Shown in pieces: positions 1-8,882 of a stretch of DNA of 34,382 nucleotides (within the stretch, counting starts at the first letter, position 1; each line of letters begins with the position of its first letter). The translations under genes and the position numbers were made by a program. The notes under the pieces were generated by a model. That model was not told the DNA's origin. It made no database searches and saw nothing but the letters and a program-made list of their open reading frames with translations. Origin of the DNA: CAYFMP01 sp964344215 (GTDB lineage Bacteria; Pseudomonadota; Alphaproteobacteria; Rhodospirillales; Casp-alpha2); assembly GCA_964344215.1 (NCBI GenBank), contig CAYFMP010000037.1, positions 1 to 34,382 of the forward strand, in the 5' to 3' direction.

Positions 1-73
1 TTCGCATCCTCTCCTGGCCGGCAGGCCGCAACACCGATCTCAACCGCTTCCATATCACCGTGACCCGCTCTAG
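1..73 (+). repeat. 266-bp inverted-repeat element, copy 1 (right end only)
   Basis: The first 73 bases match the right end of the complete copies at 15838-16103 and 24231-24496, including the terminal arm running from TTCCATATCA to the final GCTCTAG. The left part lies outside the window. The element's last CTAG contains the TAG stop codon (minus strand) of the glycosyltransferase gene. In this copy the arm reads ATCACCGTG where the other copies read ATCAACGTG or ATCGACGTG. Confidence 0.9.
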
Positions 74-741
74 CGGTAGACCCGCCCGATCAGGACGGGC
101 GGAACGCCGAGGAAATAGAGTCCCAGGCACAGGACATTGCGGAGTGGTCGCAGCAGATAGCCGTCGCGGCGGTAGCGTTCGGCCGAGGTGAGGGCAATGG
201 CGGACAACGGCGTCAGGCGCTTGGCCCCGATGCGGCGGACGATGTCGACGTCCTCCATCAGCGCCATCGGCTTGTAGCCGCCCAGGAAATCGTAATAGAC
301 GCGGCTGATGAGCAGTCCCTGGTCGCCGTAGGGCAGACCGAGCGTCCGGCTGCGCCAGTTGACGACGCGCTCTAAGCGCCTGGCGGCGGTCGCCGAATCG
401 TCCAGCGCGAAACGGAAGTAGCCGGCCCGGTAGGCGTTGGCGGGGTCGGCCATGAAACGCTTGACGACCGTCGCCCAGCCCGGCCCCGGCCGGGTGTCGG
501 CATGCAGGAACAACAGCCAGCCGCCGGTCGAAGCCTCAGCCCCGGCCGCCAGTTGGGCGCCGCGGGCGGGCCTGGATAGGACGATCCGCGCCCCGTGCCG
601 CGCCGCCACCTCGGCGCTGCCGTCGGTCGAGCCGCCGTCGGCGACGACGATCTGCTTCGCCATATCGGCGTCGCCCAGCGCCGCCAGCGTGAGCTCGAGG
701 TCGGCCGCCGCCTGAAGGGTCGGGATGACAATGCTGAGCAA
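70..741 (-). CDS. TIGR04283-like family 2 glycosyltransferase
   Basis: This is a GT-A fold, family 2 glycosyltransferase that should use a nucleotide-sugar donor in the cytoplasm. From the chosen start the 223 residues show the N-terminal IVIPTLQ strand, ADGGSTDGS at 34-42, a DXD-like HADT at 80-83, GDQG at 139-142, MEDVD at 162-166 and RYRRDG at 189-194. This order and the length near 220 fit the TIGR04283 group, some members of which are named for arsenosugar synthesis; the substrate here is not shown. I prefer a TTG start at 741 because GGAGG lies ten bases upstream and IVIPT is normally close to the N-terminus. The open frame continues to 879, but that extension looks unlike the family. 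The TAG stop lies inside the flanking repeat. Confidence 0.85.
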   Translation of the reverse strand: MLSIVIPTLQAAADLELTLAALGDADMAKQIVVADGGSTDGSAEVAARHGARIVLSRPARGAQLAAGAEASTGGWLLFLHADTRPGPGWATVVKRFMADPANAYRAGYFRFALDDSATAARRLERVVNWRSRTLGLPYGDQGLLISRVYYDFLGGYKPMALMEDVDIVRRIGAKRLTPLSAIALTSAERYRRDGYLLRPLRNVLCLGLYFLGVPPVLIGRVYR

Positions 742-904
742 GCTTTGAGAGCCTCCACGGTTCGGTGTGCGGGGACCAGCATAATCGGAGCGGCCGGCCA
801 GCGGAACAGGGCGCCGGCGGCAAAGTGGGTCGAAAGAAAACCCCCGCCGCATGGCTTTCCGGCCGGTCGGCGGGGGCAAGGGTGGATGGGGGTGATGGGC
901 GCGG

Positions 905-1081
905 CTAAAGCACCGAGCCCCGTTTTCTCAAACGCCGGATGGCCCGTTCGACGGCGTTGACGGCCCGGAACGTGCCGCGCGCGGCCAGCTCGTCGACCGG
1001 ATCTTGATTGTAACGGCTCCGCCAGTCGGGCGGTGGAGGGGTGTGGACGCCGCCTTGGGCGAGAATGCTGTAGGGGTTCAT
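905..1081 (-). CDS. Small 58-residue protein, uncharacterised
   Basis: A short gene encodes 58 residues starting MNPYSILAQGG and ending RRLRKRGSVL. An AAGGAG ribosome binding site lies seven bases before the ATG. The N-terminal half is proline-rich (four consecutive prolines at 15-18) and the C-terminal half is a basic amphipathic stretch, ELAARGTFRAVNAVERAIRR. It has no signal peptide or membrane segment. It is transcribed divergently from a LysR-type regulator across a 158-bp AT-rich gap, the classic arrangement of a LysR target. I do not recognise the family. The basic tail is loosely reminiscent of DUF1127 proteins but lacks their signature, so no function is assigned. Confidence 0.6.
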   Translation of the reverse strand: MNPYSILAQGGVHTPPPPDWRSRYNQDPVDELAARGTFRAVNAVERAIRRLRKRGSVL

Positions 1082-1239
1082 GGTCGGCTCCTTATTTAAA
1101 ATAAATTCTTAGTAATAGAGTTCGGGTTTGCTTGCTGTTGAGGCCAGAAATAAGCGGAAATAGCGACTTTGACAAACGACGATTTCTTGACTTATGATTA
1201 AGAAATTCTTTCGTATCACCGGAGCCCGAGGAAGACCCC
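1082..1239 (+). promoter_or_regulatory. Divergent promoter region, small gene / lysR
   Basis: This AT-rich gap lies between two divergent genes. On the plus strand TTGACA (1169-1174) and TTATGA (1192-1197) are separated by exactly 17 bp, a good sigma-70-type promoter for the LysR gene. The palindrome AAGAAATTCTT (1200-1210) just downstream of the -10 box is a candidate binding site for autoregulation. The promoter match is seen directly; the operator role is inferred. Confidence 0.6.
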
Positions 1240-2172
1240 ATGCGCCGTCTGCCGCCGCTCAACGGATTGCGCGCCTTCGAGGCGGCGGGACGCCACTTGA
1301 GCTTCACCCGCGCCGCCGACGAACTGAACGTAACCCCGGCCGCGATCAGCCAACAGGTCCGCCAACTGGAGGATTTCCTCGGCGTCAGTCTGTTCCGGCG
1401 GCTGACCCGGGCCTTGCGGCTGACCGAGGCCGGGCAGGCCGCGCTGCCGCTGTTGACAGACGGGTTCGACGCGCTGGCCGCCGCCACCGAACGCCTGACC
1501 CGGCACGAACGGGCCGGCGTGCTGACGGTGAGCGCCGCACCCTCGTTCGCCGCCAACTGGCTGGTCCAGCGTCTCGGCCGTTTCCAGCGGGCCCACCCCG
1601 ACATCAACATCCGCATCGACGCCTCGCTCGAGCTGGTCGATTTCGACCGCGACGACGTCGACATGTCGGTGCGGTTCGGCTTGGGCGATTATCCCGGACT
1701 GCGTTCGGACCGGTTGATGACCGAGGTGCTGAGGCCGTTCTGCAGCCCGGCGCTGCTCGACGGCGACAAGCCCTTGCAGCGGCCCGACGACCTCGAGCAC
1801 CAGACGCTTCTGCATACCGACTGGGGCCGCCAATACGAGCACATGCAGCCGGATTGGACGATGTGGCTCAAAACGGCCGGCGTCGAGGGGGTCGATGCCT
1901 CGCGCGGCCCCGTCTTCTCGACCGAAATCCTCGCCGTTCAGGCCGCCATCGACGGCCAGGGCGTCGCCCTCGTCAACCAGGGCATCGTCGTCCGCGACGT
2001 CGCCGATAAGCGGCTGGTGCCGCTGTTCGACCTGACCCTCCCGACCGAGTTCGGGTTCTTTGTCGTCTGTCCGGAACGGACGGCGGACCTGCCCAAGAAC
2101 GCCGCCTTCCGGGCCTGGCTGTTGGCCGAGGTGGCGGCCGACCGGGAGCAGGAGCGCGACGAGGTTGCTTGA
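1240..2172 (+). CDS. LysR-family transcriptional regulator, GcvA-like
   Basis: This 310-residue DNA-binding regulator has an N-terminal winged helix-turn-helix (residues about 4-63, with LRAFEAAGRHLSFTRAADEL, then TPAAISQQVRQLE) and a periplasmic-binding-protein-like effector domain from about 92 to 300. The N-terminal signature and the SAAPSFAANWLVQRL opening of the effector domain resemble GcvA-type LysR proteins, but this subgroup regulates many different genes. GAGGAAGA precedes the ATG. It is divergent from the 58-residue gene at 905-1081, its most likely target by position. The effector molecule is unknown. Confidence 0.88.
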   Translation: MRRLPPLNGLRAFEAAGRHLSFTRAADELNVTPAAISQQVRQLEDFLGVSLFRRLTRALRLTEAGQAALPLLTDGFDALAAATERLTRHERAGVLTVSAAPSFAANWLVQRLGRFQRAHPDINIRIDASLELVDFDRDDVDMSVRFGLGDYPGLRSDRLMTEVLRPFCSPALLDGDKPLQRPDDLEHQTLLHTDWGRQYEHMQPDWTMWLKTAGVEGVDASRGPVFSTEILAVQAAIDGQGVALVNQGIVVRDVADKRLVPLFDLTLPTEFGFFVVCPERTADLPKNAAFRAWLLAEVAADREQERDEVA

Positions 2173-2217
2173 ATACGACGTTCTTGATATGTTCGAAAGC
2201 CGGTCTTAAGATGGTGC

Positions 2218-3312
2218 ATGGTCGATCGGCTGCCTGAGCAACCCCGCAAGGGACGCGGCGCCGCCAGCAACGAGAGCGGGCGCTTCGAGGCGCTGTCACG
2301 CCACCGGGTCGACGACGGCTGGGACGGCGCCGCGGACGACGACATCCTACCGCCTTTGCGCACGGAACTGACGCCGGACAGCACGAAAACGGTGATCGCC
2401 CGCAACACCTCGCCCGACGTGCCGTTCGACCGCTCGATCAATCCCTATCGCGGTTGCGAGCACGGTTGCGTCTATTGTTTTGCGAGGCCGTCGCACGCCT
2501 ATCTGGGGTGGTCGCCGGGGCTCGACTTCGAGAGCCGTCTGACCTTCAAGGAAGACGCGGCTTCGCTGCTCGAAGACGAGATTGCCAGGCCGTCCTACAA
2601 GTGCCGGACCATCGCCATGGGCACCAACACCGACCCCTACCAGCCGGTCGAGCGCCGCCTCGCCATCACCCGCCGGATACTCGAAGTGCTGAGCAGGTTC
2701 GACCACCCGGTGGCGCTCGTCACCAAGTCGGACCTGATCGTCCGCGACCTCGATATACTGGCGCCGATGGCCGAAAGGAAACTCGCCGCCGTCGGCGTCT
2801 CGGTGACAACCTTGGAGCGCGATCTGGCCCGCAAGCTGGAGCCGCGGGCGCCGACGCCGGAGAAGCGCCTCGCCGCCATACGCCGACTGGCCGAAGCCGG
2901 TATCCCGGTGACGGTGATGGCCGCACCGGTCATCCCCGGCCTCAACGACCACGAACTGGAGCGCGTCATCGAGACCGCCGCCAAAGCCGGCGCCGGCGCC
3001 GCCAACTTCCTGCTGCTTCGACTGCCGGGCGAGGTCAAGGAACTGTTCACCGAGTGGCTGGAGATGCACGCGCCGCTGAAGGCGGCGCGGGTGCTGGGGC
3101 TGGTCCGCGATTGTCGCGGCGGCGCCCTATACCAGTCGCAATGGGGGATCCGGGCGCGCGGCACCGGCGTCTACGCCGAGACCATAGCCAAGCGTTTCCA
3201 CATCGCCCGCAAACGGGCCGGGCTGGCCGAGGCGTCGGCCGCCGAGTCGGAACTCAGGACCGATCTGTTCAAACCGCCGCCGCAGCAACGAGACCAACTG
3301 GCGCTGTTCTGA
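2218..3312 (+). CDS. PA0069-family radical SAM protein
   Basis: This 364-residue protein carries a radical-SAM cluster motif with cysteines at 80, 84 and 87 (RGCEHGCVYC), which ligates a [4Fe-4S] cluster and S-adenosylmethionine. The preceding DRSINPYRG and the following segments TNTDPYQP and ITRRILEVL match the PA0069 family, which is distantly related to spore photoproduct lyase (SplB). The reaction of this family is not established, so only the cofactor chemistry can be stated. The ATG at 2218 has a weak ribosome binding site; an ATG at 2211 is in another frame. It follows lysR by 45 bp on the same strand and precedes the antiporter by 51 bp. Confidence 0.85.
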   Translation: MVDRLPEQPRKGRGAASNESGRFEALSRHRVDDGWDGAADDDILPPLRTELTPDSTKTVIARNTSPDVPFDRSINPYRGCEHGCVYCFARPSHAYLGWSPGLDFESRLTFKEDAASLLEDEIARPSYKCRTIAMGTNTDPYQPVERRLAITRRILEVLSRFDHPVALVTKSDLIVRDLDILAPMAERKLAAVGVSVTTLERDLARKLEPRAPTPEKRLAAIRRLAEAGIPVTVMAAPVIPGLNDHELERVIETAAKAGAGAANFLLLRLPGEVKELFTEWLEMHAPLKAARVLGLVRDCRGGALYQSQWGIRARGTGVYAETIAKRFHIARKRAGLAEASAAESELRTDLFKPPPQQRDQLALF

Positions 3313-3363
3313 GCCTGCGAGAATCCCCGCATCCGGCCGCCGCCGCCGTGTTAGGGTCTCTCC

Positions 3364-4974
3364 ATGGAAGCGGGCGTCCACTCCAACCTGACCGGCATCG
3401 CCATCGTCGCCCTGGCCGCCTTGGGCGGCGGCCTCGTCATGGAACGGCTCCGGCAGCCGGCCATCGTCGGTTACATCCTGGCCGGCGTGCTGTTGGGGCC
3501 GTCGGGCCTGGCCCTGGTCGAGAACCGCGACCATATCGACGTGCTGGCCGAGCTCGGCGTGCTGATGCTGCTGTTCGTCGTCGGCATGGAGCTGTCGCTG
3601 CGCTCGTTCCGACGACTGTGGCGGCTGGCGCTGTTCGCCACCGTCTTCCAGATCGCCGCTTCGACCGTGGTCATGCTGTTGCTGTCGCGCCTGTTCGGGT
3701 GGTCGGTCGGGCTGTCGGTGCTGCTCGGCTTCGTCGTCGCCCTGTCGAGCACCGCCGTCGCCATCAAGATCCTGGAGAACCTGGGCGAGCTTCGCACCCG
3801 GGCCGGCCGCATCGCCGTCGGCGTGCTGATCGCCCAGGATTTCGCCGTGGTGCCGATGATGCTCGGCGTCGCCGCCATGGGCGGCGGCGGCTTCGACTGG
3901 CTGGCGGTGCCGAAGATCGCTTTTTCGATCGCCTTCCTGGTCGGGCTGATCCTTTATTTGAGCCGCGGCACCAAGGTCGAGCTGCCGTTCGGCCGGATCG
4001 TCGCCGGCCACGCCGACCTCAAGCCTTTGGCGGCGCTGGCGTTCTGTTTCGGCTTCGCGTCCGTGTCCGGCCTGCTCGGGCTGTCGGCCGCCTACGGCGC
4101 CTTCCTGGCCGGCCTGGTGATCGGCAATTCGACCGAACGCCATGCCATGATCCAGGCGACCCAGCCGATCCAGAGCATCCTGATGATGATCTTCTTTCTG
4201 TCCATCGGGCTGCTCATGGACTTAGGCTTCATCTGGGACAACATCGGCACGGTGCTGTTGCTGTTCTTCCTGGTCGCCGTCTTCAAGACCGCCCTCAACG
4301 TCGGGCTCCTGGGGCTGATGGGACAGGCCTGGCAGCACGCCTTCCTGGCCGGCATCATGTTGGCGCAGATCGGCGAGTTCTCGTTCCTGCTGTCCGTCGT
4401 CGGCGTCGACGCCGGAGTCATCAGCCGCGCCGAAAGCCGCCTGGTCATCGCCGTCACCGTCCTCAGCCTGGCCCTGAGCCCGCTATGGGTGTTCACCGGC
4501 CGGCGCTTGAGGCTGCTGGCCGAGTACGGCGTCACCGAGGGTGGCGAGATGCTGCGGCTGGTCTACGGCCCGGAGGCCGAGCTGGTCGCCGATACCTTCG
4601 GCGAAGCCCGCACCCGGACCCAGCGCGAGGTGCGCCGCACCGCCCTGTGGCTCAGGCGCCAGCGCCTCAAGCGCAAGCGCGCCAAGGCGGCTGCGGCCGA
4701 GATCCAATCGACGGCCACGCCGCCGCCGGTCGCGGAACCGCCGCGCCCGACCGAGGCGACTCCAGAAGTGCTGGCGCCGCTTCCCGAAACGGCGCCAGCG
4801 GCCGGCGGGACCGAAGCGCCCGAGTCCGCCGCGCCATCCCCCGAGCCGAAGGCGGCCCCGGAATCGACAGCCAAACCGAAACCGAAATCCGGCCGGCGGC
4901 GCCGGCGCCGCAAACAACCGAACGCGAAACCGAAGGCCGGCCGTGGCGGCGGCAAGCGGGGCGGAGATGCCTGA
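3364..4974 (+). CDS. CPA2-type cation:proton antiporter with basic C-terminal tail
   Basis: This 536-residue integral membrane protein has about twelve hydrophobic segments in residues 1-385, matching the Na+/H+ exchanger domain of KefB-like CPA2 transporters (GYILAGVLLGPSGL early, FVVALSSTAVAIKILE in the middle, and LAQIGEFSFLLSVVGV late). It should exchange K+ or Na+ for protons across the inner membrane. No TrkA-N (RCK) domain follows the membrane part. Instead residues about 415-536 form an Ala/Pro/Glu-rich linker ending in a Lys/Arg-rich stretch, probably disordered and cytoplasmic. The end overlaps the rnhB start by 8 bp, suggesting co-translation. The ion transported cannot be told from sequence. 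Confidence 0.85.
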   Translation: MEAGVHSNLTGIAIVALAALGGGLVMERLRQPAIVGYILAGVLLGPSGLALVENRDHIDVLAELGVLMLLFVVGMELSLRSFRRLWRLALFATVFQIAASTVVMLLLSRLFGWSVGLSVLLGFVVALSSTAVAIKILENLGELRTRAGRIAVGVLIAQDFAVVPMMLGVAAMGGGGFDWLAVPKIAFSIAFLVGLILYLSRGTKVELPFGRIVAGHADLKPLAALAFCFGFASVSGLLGLSAAYGAFLAGLVIGNSTERHAMIQATQPIQSILMMIFFLSIGLLMDLGFIWDNIGTVLLLFFLVAVFKTALNVGLLGLMGQAWQHAFLAGIMLAQIGEFSFLLSVVGVDAGVISRAESRLVIAVTVLSLALSPLWVFTGRRLRLLAEYGVTEGGEMLRLVYGPEAELVADTFGEARTRTQREVRRTALWLRRQRLKRKRAKAAAAEIQSTATPPPVAEPPRPTEATPEVLAPLPETAPAAGGTEAPESAAPSPEPKAAPESTAKPKPKSGRRRRRRKQPNAKPKAGRGGGKRGGDA

Positions 4975-5593
4975 TTTCGAACTCGAGGATCTGGCCCGGC
5001 GCGACGGCCATGCCATCGTTGCCGGCGTCGACGAGGCCGGGCGCGGACCGTGGGCCGGGCCGGTCGTTGCCGCCGCCGCCGTCCTCGATCCGGCCCGCCT
5101 GCCGACCGAGTTGCTCGACGATCTCGACGATTCGAAGAGGCTGAAGGCGCAAACCCGCGCCGACCTCTACGACCGCCTGGCGGCGGCGGCCGAAATCGGC
5201 GTCGGCCGCGCCGAGGTCAGCGAGATCGACGCCGTCAACATCCTGCAGGCGACGCTGCTGGCGATGGCCCGCGCGGTGCAAGCGCTGGCGATCGCGCCCG
5301 ACCTCGCCCTGATCGACGGCAACCGTGAGCCGAAACTTGCCTGTCCGGCCCGTTGCGTCGTCGGCGGCGACGCCAAGAGCCTGTCGATCGCCGCCGCCTC
5401 CGTCGTCGCCAAGGTGAGGCGGGACCGGATCATGGCCGATCTGGCGGCCGACTATCCCGGCTACGGCTGGGAGCGCAATGCCGGCTACGGCACGCGGGAG
5501 CACCGCGACGCGCTGAGCCGCCTCGGCGTCACCCCGCACCACCGCAGGAGCTACAAACCGGTCATCAAGATATTGGGAGAGAGGCCCGGCTAG
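4967..5593 (+). CDS. rnhB: Ribonuclease HII
   Basis: RNase HII removes ribonucleotides and RNA primers from DNA in RNA:DNA hybrids. The 208-residue product has the diagnostic VDEAGRGPWAGPV near the N-terminus (D22, E23), LIDGN with D117, and KVRRDRIM with D153, which together form the DEDD metal-binding active site; DDSKRLKA is also family-typical. The length is normal. The ATG at 4967, preceded by GGCGGAG, lies inside the end of the antiporter gene. rnhB directly before ccrM is an arrangement seen in many Alphaproteobacteria. Confidence 0.95.
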   Translation: MPDFELEDLARRDGHAIVAGVDEAGRGPWAGPVVAAAAVLDPARLPTELLDDLDDSKRLKAQTRADLYDRLAAAAEIGVGRAEVSEIDAVNILQATLLAMARAVQALAIAPDLALIDGNREPKLACPARCVVGGDAKSLSIAAASVVAKVRRDRIMADLAADYPGYGWERNAGYGTREHRDALSRLGVTPHHRRSYKPVIKILGERPG

Positions 5594-5703
5594 ACTCGAT
5601 ATATAGGCGTCCCGGCCCCTATAACCCTTTGAATCCATTTACTTGTTGACGGCGAGTCCGGTCTGACTCATGCTGCCCGGCATGGGCAGAGACAATAAGA
5701 ATC
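5593..5703 (+). promoter_or_regulatory. ccrM leader with five GANTC sites
   Basis: Five CcrM recognition sequences lie within 111 bp: GACTC 5593-5597, GAATC 5631-5635, GAGTC 5654-5658, GACTC 5665-5669 and GAATC 5699-5703. GANTC is expected about once per 256 bp in unbiased sequence, so this is a strong local cluster directly before and over the ccrM start. In Caulobacter, ccrM transcription is sensitive to methylation of GANTC sites in its leader; the same autoregulation is inferred here. A small inverted repeat, TATAGG (5602-5607) with CCTATA (5618-5623), lies between the first two sites. Confidence 0.6.
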
Positions 5704-6809
5704 GCCAGGGAGGCGAGGTGGCCCTCGAGGCCGAACCCATTAAAGAGTTCGAAAACAGTATCCTCGACGGGGACTGCGTCGAACGCATGAACGCGTTGCC
5801 CGAAGCCAGCATCGACATGGTCTTCGCCGATCCCCCCTACAACCTACAGCTCGAGGGCGAGCTGCTGCGTCCCAACCACAGCCGCGTCGACGGCGTCGAC
5901 AACGATTGGGACCGGTTCGAGGGGTTCCAGGCCTACGACGCCTACACCGCCGACTGGCTGCAGGCGGCCAGGCGCGTTCTCAAGCCCGACGGCACGCTGT
6001 GGGTAATCGGCAGCTACCACAACATCTACCGGGTCGGCGCCCAGCTCCAGGACCTCGGTTTCTGGATGCTCAACGACATTATCTGGCGCAAGACCAACCC
6101 GATGCCGAATTTCCGCGGACGGCGCTTCACCAACGCCCACGAGACGCTGATATGGTGCGCGCGGGACAAGGATTCGAAATACCGCTTCAACTACGATGCC
6201 ATGAAGGCCTTGAACGACGACCTGCAGATGCGCTCGGACTGGCTGTTTCCGCTGTGCACGGGCCGCGAGCGGCTGAAGGAGGATGGCAGGAAGGCGCACC
6301 CGACCCAGAAGCCCGAATCGCTCATGTACCGGGTTATCCTGGCCTCGACCGAGGTCGGCGACGTCGTCCTCGACCCGTTCTTCGGGACCGGCACAACCGG
6401 TGCCGTCGCCAAAAAGCTGGGCCGCAAATACATCGGTATCGAACGCGAGGAAAGCTACGTGGCGCTGGCCGAGCAGCGCCTAGCCAAGGTCCGCCAGCAG
6501 GCCGCCAACGAGGACCTGAGCACGCCGGCCAAGCGCGCCCAGCCACGCATCCCGTTCGGCTGGCTGGTCGAGCGCGGCATGTTGCGGCCCGGCCAGACCC
6601 TGACCGACGAGCGCCGCCGCCACTCGGCCCGGGTACGGGCCGACGGCACCCTGGTGACGGCCGATTTCCGGGGCTCCATCCACCAGGTCGGCGCCTTCGT
6701 GCAGAAAGCGCCGGCCTGCAACGGCTGGCAGTTCTGGTACGCCGAGGACAAGGGCAAGCTGATCCCCATCGATCTCTATCGCCAAAGGCTTCGCACCGAG
6801 CTCAACTGA
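5670..6809 (+). CDS. ccrM: CcrM-type adenine DNA methyltransferase (GANTC)
   Basis: This solitary beta-class N6-adenine methyltransferase uses S-adenosylmethionine to methylate GANTC sites after replication and in Alphaproteobacteria is tied to the cell cycle. The catalytic DPPY (residues 54-57) comes before the SAM-binding DPFFGTGTTG (235-244), the order expected for the beta class. KAHPTQKPESL (208-218) is typical of CcrM. Residues about 285-379 form the extra C-terminal domain that distinguishes CcrM from ordinary type II enzymes. No restriction partner is nearby. The start is uncertain: ATG 5670 has no good ribosome binding site, and ATG 5682 or the GTG after GGGAGGCGAG near 5718 are alternatives. 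Confidence 0.93.
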   Translation: MLPGMGRDNKNRQGGEVALEAEPIKEFENSILDGDCVERMNALPEASIDMVFADPPYNLQLEGELLRPNHSRVDGVDNDWDRFEGFQAYDAYTADWLQAARRVLKPDGTLWVIGSYHNIYRVGAQLQDLGFWMLNDIIWRKTNPMPNFRGRRFTNAHETLIWCARDKDSKYRFNYDAMKALNDDLQMRSDWLFPLCTGRERLKEDGRKAHPTQKPESLMYRVILASTEVGDVVLDPFFGTGTTGAVAKKLGRKYIGIEREESYVALAEQRLAKVRQQAANEDLSTPAKRAQPRIPFGWLVERGMLRPGQTLTDERRRHSARVRADGTLVTADFRGSIHQVGAFVQKAPACNGWQFWYAEDKGKLIPIDLYRQRLRTELN

Positions 6810-6999
6810 CCGGGCCGCAGGTCCGGGTCAACCCCCGCACCGGCACGCCGCTGGTTGCGACCGCCGTCTCGGCAAGCGATCCGGTTGCCGGTCGCCGACA
6901 CCACCGTCAGCTTCGTCTTCCTCGTGCCGACGGCTATCGACCTCGCCGTCGCCTTGTGACAAAAAGGACGCTCCCGGTTAGGTTTCGAGGAGAACGACC

Positions 7000-7929
7000 A
7001 TGCGCGACAACCCGGAAGTAGGCCCCGCCTGGCTGACCGACCGTCTGGCCGGCGGCGGCGTCGTCCTGCTCGACGGCGGCGTCGGCACCGAGCTCGAAAA
7101 ACGCGGCGTCTCGATGGACGGCAACGCCTGGAGCGGACGCGCCGTGTTGGATGGCGCCGACGTCCTGCGCCAGGTCCACGAGGACTTCATCCGGGCCGGC
7201 GCCGAGGTCGTCATCACCAACACGTTCGCTTCCGGACGGCACATGCTGGAGCCGGCCGGGGCCGGCGAGCATGTCGCCGAAATCAACCGCTCGGCCGCCC
7301 GCATCGCACTGGAAGCCCGCGACACCGCCGCCGAGGGGCCGGTCTCGGTGGCCGGTTCGATGTGCGAATGGACGACGGCCACCGACCACCCCAAATGGGG
7401 AACGCCCGAAGGCGTCGGCGAAGCGCTCCGCGAACAGGCCGGGCTGCTGGCCGAGGCCGGCGTCGAGTTGATCGCGCTCGAGATGTGCCAGCGCCTGGAA
7501 CTCACCACTCTGGCCGTCGAAGCGGCGCTGTCGACCGGGCTGCCGGTGTGGCTCGGCGCCAGTTGCGGGCGCGCGGAAGAAGGCGGGCCGTTGGTCGGCT
7601 TCAGCGCCCATGCAAAAGACCGCGATTTCGGCGAGTTGATCGCCGGCGCCGCCGGGGCCGGTGTCGGCGTCGTCAATATCATGCACTCGGCGATCGCCGA
7701 TTCGTCGGACGCCATCGACGTCGTCCGCCGGCACTGGCAGGGGCCCATCGGCATCTATCCGGAATCGGGTTACTTCACGATGCCGAACTGGCAGTTCGTC
7801 GACATCATCGAACCGGACGACCTGGTCGGCGAGGCCAAGGGCTGGATCGAGAGCGGCGTCCAGCTGGTGGGCGGCTGTTGCGGTCTCGGCCCGGACCACA
7901 TCCGGGCGCTGAAGGACGGACTGGCCTGA
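7000..7929 (+). CDS. Homocysteine S-methyltransferase-like protein
   Basis: This 309-residue cytoplasmic TIM-barrel protein belongs to the Pfam S-methyl_trans family, which moves a methyl group from a donor such as betaine or S-methylmethionine to homocysteine. The glycine-rich LLDGGVGTELEKRG (23-36), TNTF (73-76) and the C-terminal zinc motif GGCCG (291-295, Cys293/Cys294) are present. The third zinc cysteine, normally in a GxNC motif after a beta strand, is not there: the sequence is VVNIMHS (224-230), with His229 the only nearby potential ligand. Activity on homocysteine is therefore unproven. GAGGAG precedes the ATG. The methyl donor is unknown. Confidence 0.8.
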   Translation: MRDNPEVGPAWLTDRLAGGGVVLLDGGVGTELEKRGVSMDGNAWSGRAVLDGADVLRQVHEDFIRAGAEVVITNTFASGRHMLEPAGAGEHVAEINRSAARIALEARDTAAEGPVSVAGSMCEWTTATDHPKWGTPEGVGEALREQAGLLAEAGVELIALEMCQRLELTTLAVEAALSTGLPVWLGASCGRAEEGGPLVGFSAHAKDRDFGELIAGAAGAGVGVVNIMHSAIADSSDAIDVVRRHWQGPIGIYPESGYFTMPNWQFVDIIEPDDLVGEAKGWIESGVQLVGGCCGLGPDHIRALKDGLA

Positions 7930-7967
7930 AAGGCCGTCTGCCGAGGTCCGCCGGTCTTCGATCCGAT

Positions 7968-8849
<882 letters not shown>

Positions 8850-8882
8850 GCTTCCTTCCTCGCGCCGTTTCGGCGCCGTTGG

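Noticed and set aside
2454..5144. A very long open frame (over 890 codons) overlapping the radical SAM, antiporter and rnhB genes
   Set aside because: It is out of frame with three well-recognised genes and its translation is Arg/Pro/Gly-rich without motifs, as expected for a GC-rich shadow frame.
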